Below are positions 25,206 through 29,553 of a stretch of DNA of 29,553 bases, piece after piece (within the stretch, counting starts at the first letter, position 1; the number at the start of each line of letters is the position of its first letter). The notes beneath the pieces are model-generated. The model made no database searches. It was not told the origin of the DNA and was given only the letters and a program-made list of their open reading frames with translations. The position numbers were made by a program, and so were the translations under genes. This DNA is from Hypsibius dujardini (lineage: Eukaryota; Tardigrada; Eutardigrada; Parachela; Hypsibiidae). The stretch lies in NCBI GenBank assembly GCA_001579985.1, contig LRSR01010026.1, positions 1 to 29,553 on the forward strand, given 5' to 3'.

Positions 25206-26049
25206 TGGGTAGAAAGACAGAGAGACAAAGAGGCAGAGAGAGAGACAGACAGACAGACAGACTGCCATGCCAAGGGACGAATGAAAAGGCCTTCACAAAT
25301 ACCTTGACTCGGATTAGTGCCTGCAGACAAAGCCGAACGGTTTCGATACCCAAGGGAATGGTGAGTTCCTCATCTTGAAGAGCCTTTTTGAACACAGGGC
25401 ATTCATGCTTGTGAACAGATTTCCAGCTGGTCTTCTGCAAATGACCAAAATACAAATACTTACAATAAGAATGCATCGAAGCAATTCAACAATATAAAGC
25501 CACAAACCTGACACGATTTCCCGCAGTACCAAGAGAACGCACAACCCGTACATCGTTTCAGTCCCTTTTCCCTGAAATCCATCACTAAACCCTTAATACT
25601 TCTTTGCCTGAACATTAAAGCAAGCCTGTGAAGTTGTATCTTACGGGGAAGGTCTTCACACACGGGAAATTCCTCGGATACCCCGACCGAATCGGCATCA
25701 TCGCTCATTTCAAGGGAGGGATTTACACTTTGAGCGATTATCACGCTGAAAATTACGGGATTGGTAGCTTGGGAAATAAGGAAAAGGATGCAAAAGCAAA
25801 CATAATGGGGATTGGTAAGGGATAGCTTCATGCAGATCGGCTCATATACGAACCACCATACCTCTGGAAACAATGGTTGCAAATTTGCTCGCGTAGTTTC
25901 TCCGAGACGACAAAGATCCACGGTTTCTCATACAGCAGCCGGTCGCCGCGCTGGTACGGTCCGTGCATCTTCGTGTCCACCGGTCCCGCTGGGAATTCCG
26001 TGTCCCAGACATGGACGAACGTGGTAGACGACTCGACCGTCGACGACAT
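23504..26049 (-). CDS. SMYD-family SET and MYND domain protein
   Basis: Eight minus-strand exons: 26049-25862, 25571-25508, 25434-25303, 25033-24958, 24882-24661, 24584-24496, 24362-24053 and 23910-23504. Phases agree and the product is 495 aa (SMYD1-3 about 430-490). SMYD proteins are SAM-dependent lysine methyltransferases of histones and other proteins. A split SET domain surrounds the MYND zinc finger: C57NHC60, C70TGC73, C79GKSC83, H92xxxC96. The core SET block GVGLYLSGSAIG-DHACLPN-VRLSYLD corresponds to SMYD GVGLYPS..LLNHSCDPN...CYLD. Post-SET cysteines FDC284FC286RAC289 follow, then a helical C-terminal region. NHSC, whose Asn and His contact SAM, reads D228-H-A-C231 here, and the segment before SYLD is short and lacks the GEE motif. 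Activity may be reduced or lost; Tyr262 is retained. Confidence 0.92.
23955..24034. repeat. (CTGT)n microsatellite in SMYD-like last intron
   Basis: A CTGT array fills about half of the 142-bp intron between the exons at 24362-24053 and 23910-23504. Exon 7 reads on into it in the minus frame, giving a DRQT repeat, but splicing restores the conserved C-terminal frame. Confidence 0.93.
25094..25261. repeat. GACA microsatellite in SMYD-like intron 3
   Basis: A GACA array interrupted by GAGATAGAGA and GAAAGACAGAGAGACAAAG blocks, between exons 25434-25303 and 25033-24958. Confidence 0.95.
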
Positions 26050-26544
26050 TTTCGTTCTTTTATACGGGAGATATAAGTGTGAAGTGTACAGTTGTAGCCC
26101 AGACCAGTTGGCCTTTCGATGTTATGATAAGGGGAGTATTTGAAGAGGGAGAGAGTCTCAATTTTCGACGACGTCAAGCTGATAAGCTAAACAATACGCG
26201 CGACCATGCAGAAATTGGAGGAACCTCTACAGCCCGTGACTGGCCTGCGGATACGTCTGGTTCATGCAAATCTTGTACTGTGGTGTAGTCTGAGAATCTT
26301 GTGGTATGGTGATCTGTCGCCCGTAGTTTTGACGGGGACGCGTGCTAAACTCTGTGCATTACACTGTGCAGTTATTAGACATCATTGACGTCGCAACCAC
26401 TTAGTCCCTAAAATAGATTATCTACAGACACCAACATGTAACGCGCCTACTGGCGCTTATGTGAACCTGATACCAAAAAATTCTCACACAGATCCCCATT
26501 ATGCTTCAACGCTCCCATTTCGGTTTATCGCGGGGATAACAGTC

Positions 26545-26775
26545 CTGCATGTCTGTCATGTCTGTCTCTCTGTCTGCTTGTCTTTCTATATGTCTGTTTT
26601 AGTGTCTGTCTGTCTGCCTCCTTATTTGCCTGCCTGGCTATCTATCTGTCTGTGTGTCCATCTGTCTGTCTGCCTATTTGTCCAAATTATTTTTATACAT
26701 CTGTTATGCTTTTTCTGGACATCGGTATCCATCCCATATCATACTGTCTGTCTGTCTGTCTGTCTGTCTGTCTGA
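26545..26775. repeat. Degenerate CTGT repeat
   Basis: Interrupted CTGT/TCTG runs, including a pure run at 26744-26774, within the spacer upstream of the SMYD-like gene. Confidence 0.88.
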
Positions 26776-27611
26776 TCACCGTCCTTTCATGACACCAAAA
26801 CATGCTTATAGGCTTCTCTATACCGTCAGTCAGTCTGTCGATCGTGACTCGAACAAGACTTGACAAACTCATGATCAGTCCAGTTGTTGTTGTAGTGTAT
26901 GTGCTGAAAAATTGGCGCCCAACATAATAAAACTGCAGCCTCGACTGTACCATCTCTAGTGGCATTCCTCTTTAGTCTAATTAACACTGAAGCGGTGTAG
27001 TTCGACTCCGGACAGGGGTCACTATCTGTGCCGAGGTCCTCGCGGATTGCGAAATGCCTCTTCAGACAGTGCGGACGCGCGTACGTACAGTTTCTCGCTA
27101 ATGCAAACAACAGTTAAATTTACATTTTATACTGCTGAAGATGCCCCAGACGGGCAGGGGATAGCACTGTCGAAATCCATCAGACGAAAACTGCCATGTC
27201 GTTGCTTTCGTTGATTTCACGGACAGAGCAGTAGAGCGCCTGTTAGGTAAACTAAAAGTCGACAAAAAGCTGTGTGGACCCAGACGACGGCGATCGGTTT
27301 TCACTTTCAGCAAGTCAATAGTGCACCAGCAGGGAAGGGATTGCGAAACTGCAATTGGACGCAACGCGATATGATCCGAGTGCGCGCGTGCCTGTCAGCT
27401 CCTGTCAATCAAGGCGAACAGAAAAATATGTCAGCTCGGCGGAATCAAGGTTTGTCACAGACAATCACATACAAGATCTTGGCAGTTACTTGTACGAAGT
27501 GCTTGATTCGTGCAAGTAATGATGACTGATTCTATACGTCCTTATAGATGGTTTCACCAGTGCCCGTACTTGTGCCTGCGTTAATGATGTGACACTGATG
27601 TCAGCATTTTT

Positions 27612-27742
27612 TTTGTCTGCCTTGACTGTCGTTCATCTCTTCTGTTTGTCTGAATGCCTGTCTGTCTCATGATCCGTTTGTTTGCCTGCCTGCTTGTCTG
27701 TCTGTCTGTATGCTTGTCTGTCTGTCTGTCTGTCTGTCTGCT

Positions 27743-27778
<36 letters not shown>

Positions 27779-27790
27779 ATGTTTGTCTGT
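27612..27790. repeat. CTGT microsatellite
   Basis: A CTGT/CTGC/CTTG-type array ending about 35 bases before the stop codon of the cysteine-rich gene (on its 3' side). Confidence 0.92.
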
Positions 27791-27825
27791 TTGTGACTGG
27801 GCTGATAAATTTTTCATGTGAAGGC

Positions 27826-28352
27826 CTACATATCGACGCCTGCGCGCACGTCTCCTCCAGTGCCTGAATAAACTGAATGCCAAGATACTACACTACATGT
27901 TTTCACGTTGAGGCAACAAAACGTACAGGCCTTCTTGATCGTGCCTCCGACTTCACACTCAGGTGGGGTGACAAAGCACGGCGGACTTCTGGCGCAGTTG
28001 CTGCAACTCCACATGGGATCTCCACTGCGACGTGCTGACAGATCATCTGGTTTCTGGTTCGAATCTACAGAGAATAACATGAGCATCTGCATGAGCATAT
28101 GATTATGAACACATGGGTGGCCAATTCCAGGAAAAATAGCGCCACAAAGCCCAAAGGAGAATGGAATATACCGTGCCGGTAGAAATCAGGGGACAATGGC
28201 ACTCTTTCCGGCAGTACAAGAAAATAGAATTCCTCTGGCTCCGAGGATGTTCCGCCGGCTGGGTTCGGCTTGAAAATGGTCCTTTGTTCGGACAATGTCA
28301 TCAGGAAGAGCAGGAATAACAGACGCACCTCCGTCGTTGTTAACGATTCCAT
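27826..28352 (-). CDS. Small secreted cysteine-rich protein, unrecognised
   Basis: Two minus-strand exons, 28352-28172 and 28064-27826, join at phase 1 to give 139 aa. The N-terminus (MESLTTTEVRLLFLLFLMTL) looks like a signal peptide. The first exon continues into a Pro-rich stretch (KPNPAGGTSSEPEEF). Exon 2 carries eight cysteines in the pattern C-x2-C-x5-C-x6-C-x8-C-x2-CC-x5-C, around WSCSNCARSPPC and KKACTFCCLNVKTC. Even cysteine spacing and a leader suggest a disulfide-bonded secreted domain. I do not recognise the family and propose no function. The model rests on splice sites and composition, not homology. A different 3' exon is possible, because a GTAGTG donor-like site lies shortly after the last cysteine codons. 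Confidence 0.55.
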
Positions 28353-28891
28353 GATGATTCCTTGGGCTCTCGAGAAAAGCGTGCTACCCGTTAGCTGTGT
28401 AATATACCATGCGGCGGAGATCCGACCAAAATTCAGTAACAGCCCACTGCGGATATAGAATTCGAGCTCGATTGTTCAACTGCTGCGACGCAATTAGACA
28501 GAACACTTTCACTTGCTGCATCAGCGTTCTGCCTTTTGTTCGATGGCCTTGACCTAATGCGTCTTGTCTCCCAATGTGACTTTCGCAGAAAGTAAGAGTG
28601 GCAAGGCAAGGCAAAACGCCACAACTAGCAAGCTATTGACTCTCGGGATTTCTTGGGTCAAAATAGGAAAAATAAATGCTTTTATGTGCATCCAAGTTAT
28701 GACAAGACGTCGCTAAGAACGAGGAATGAATTACGTAGTTAAAAAAAGAATGAAGATATACTGGAAATGGATTCTTCCACAATAAGATGTGGAACTAAAT
28801 ACGGACTCTAGGATTAAATGATATCTCCAAAATGGAAACTAGCCGCTTAGCCGGACTCACTATGGAAACTAGCCGCTTAGCCGGAAATATT
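28353..28891. other. Spacer between AK3 3' end and the cysteine-rich gene
   Basis: No exon is supported. It should hold the AK3 3' UTR at the right and the promoter of the cysteine-rich gene at the left. It contains the tandem repeat at 28832-28885. Confidence 0.5.
28832..28885. repeat. 29-bp tandem duplication in the AK3 3' flank
   Basis: ATGGAAACTAGCCGCTTAGC followed by CGGA occurs twice, starting at about 28832 and 28861, in the presumed 3' UTR of AK3 just downstream of its stop codon. Confidence 0.85.
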
Positions 28892-29195
28892 TCAGGCACG
28901 CGTTCGCTGTTTTGATTCCAGTTCCTGGGTAATATTCTCCAAGTACTCCTTCACGAACGGCCATATCACATTGCTCTCAGTGCCGGAAAACTCCTTCAGC
29001 ACACCCTTTTTTCTGCAAATAAAGCACGGACTTAAGTGAACTTAAGAAAGCGATATTTGGAGCCCAATCAGTTTACCGGTAATAGTCGAGCAAAGGTGCG
29101 GTGCGTTCTTGATAAGTCTTCAACCGTGCCATAACAACTGCTGGCTCGTCATCAGCACGGCGTTCAATTGGCTCGCCAGTAACGTCGTCCTTACC
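28892..29195 (-). CDS. AK3: GTP:AMP phosphotransferase AK3, C-terminal part (5' end off window)
   Basis: Two minus-strand exons, 29195-29077 and 29012-28892, join at phase 2 and end in TGA. AK3 transfers phosphate from GTP to AMP in the mitochondrial matrix. KDDVTGEPIERRADDEP corresponds to the lid/AMP-kinase signature (human DDLTGEPLIQREDDKP), with the conserved Arg residues. ARLKTYQERTAPLLDYYRKK and GVLKEFSGTESNVIWPFV follow. The SGTE-N-IWP motif matches AK3 (human FSGTETNKIWPYV) better than AK2. The N-terminal P-loop exons must lie to the right of the window. Confidence 0.92.
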
Positions 29196-29553
29196 CTGTA
29201 AAGGAAAGGGAAACAAATTCGTTATTGATCGCAGCGCAAGAGGCAGTTTTATTTCAATAACGTGTTCGAGTCTAAATAACATAATAAATATTTATTTATT
29301 TAAATAACACTTTATTAAAAAATAAAGCCGCTTTGTGAGCCATTTAAAATGTCTTTAAAATACATTCAAACAACACCAGCAATCGGTATAAAAATATCAT
29401 TCAATATCCCAATCAACCATAACGACAGTATGAAATCTCCAATAGCACAAGAACGAACAGCGCATCAATCAATCAATCAATCGGCTGTTGCACAGTGCAT
29501 ACTAAAACCGACAGCGAGAATGCGAGATGCACGAACGGCAAATCATTTTCTCA
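29196..29553 (-). other. AK3 intron, AT-rich, to the right edge
   Basis: This is upstream of the AK3 exon beginning at 29195. It is AT-rich, has AATAAATATTTATTTATTT-type sequence and a short CAAT repeat near 29465. I see no further AK3 exon before the window ends. Confidence 0.55.

Larger units (their letters stand above)
26050..27825. other. Spacer upstream of the SMYD-like gene
   Basis: This is upstream of the SMYD-like start and downstream of the cysteine-rich gene. It includes CTGT-type arrays at about 26545-26775 and 27610-27780. A hairpin-bearing stretch lies at about 27130-27180. No exon is supported. Confidence 0.5.

Noticed and set aside
26826-27364. Two adjacent minus-strand frames of about 90 codons
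   Set aside because: No shared phase at a splice junction, no leader or domain, and one runs into a microsatellite. No support as a gene.

Overview
The window is animal nuclear DNA. Every recognisable gene is split by spliceosomal GT-AG introns, many only about 50-120 bp. The genes are metazoan: a TRPM-type channel, AASDHPPT, two paraoxonase/MEC-6-like proteins, an adenosine deaminase, a K-Ras-like GTPase, a SMYD-type SET/MYND protein and mitochondrial AK3. Moderate GC, compact genes and heavy loading with GACA/CTGT microsatellites suggest a small-genome ecdysozoan. A tardigrade is my best guess, but that is an inference that needs a database search. I built the gene models by joining reading frames at GT/AG sites and checking that phases match across every junction.

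Layout: (1) 1-3940, minus: the N-terminal half of a TRPM channel, running off the left edge, with a 236-bp foldback element in one intron. (2) 5034-6408, plus: a complete 3-exon AASDHPPT. (3) 7072-9752 and 10237-15882, plus: tandem paraoxonase-like genes, both predicted at 363 aa and with matching intron phases. Intron 5 of the second gene is 3.2 kb and holds a complete seven-exon adenosine deaminase gene on the opposite strand (13684-11211). (4) 20810-17304, minus: a complete nine-exon Ras with a polybasic tail and CAAX end. (5) 26049-23504, minus: a complete eight-exon SMYD-like gene. (6) 28352-27826, minus: a two-exon gene for a small secreted cysteine-rich protein I do not recognise. (7) 29195-28892, minus: the last two exons of AK3, running off the right edge.

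The genes look like an ordinary gene-dense animal neighbourhood, not a functional cluster. The exception is the paraoxonase pair, which is a local duplication. Introns and spacers carry most of the unusual structure: GACA/CTGT arrays at more than a dozen sites, a 15-bp minisatellite whose every unit resembles a 3' splice site, a diverged 110-bp tandem duplication, and several hairpin (foldback/MITE-like) elements. I found no bacterial operons, CRISPR arrays, rRNA or tRNA genes.
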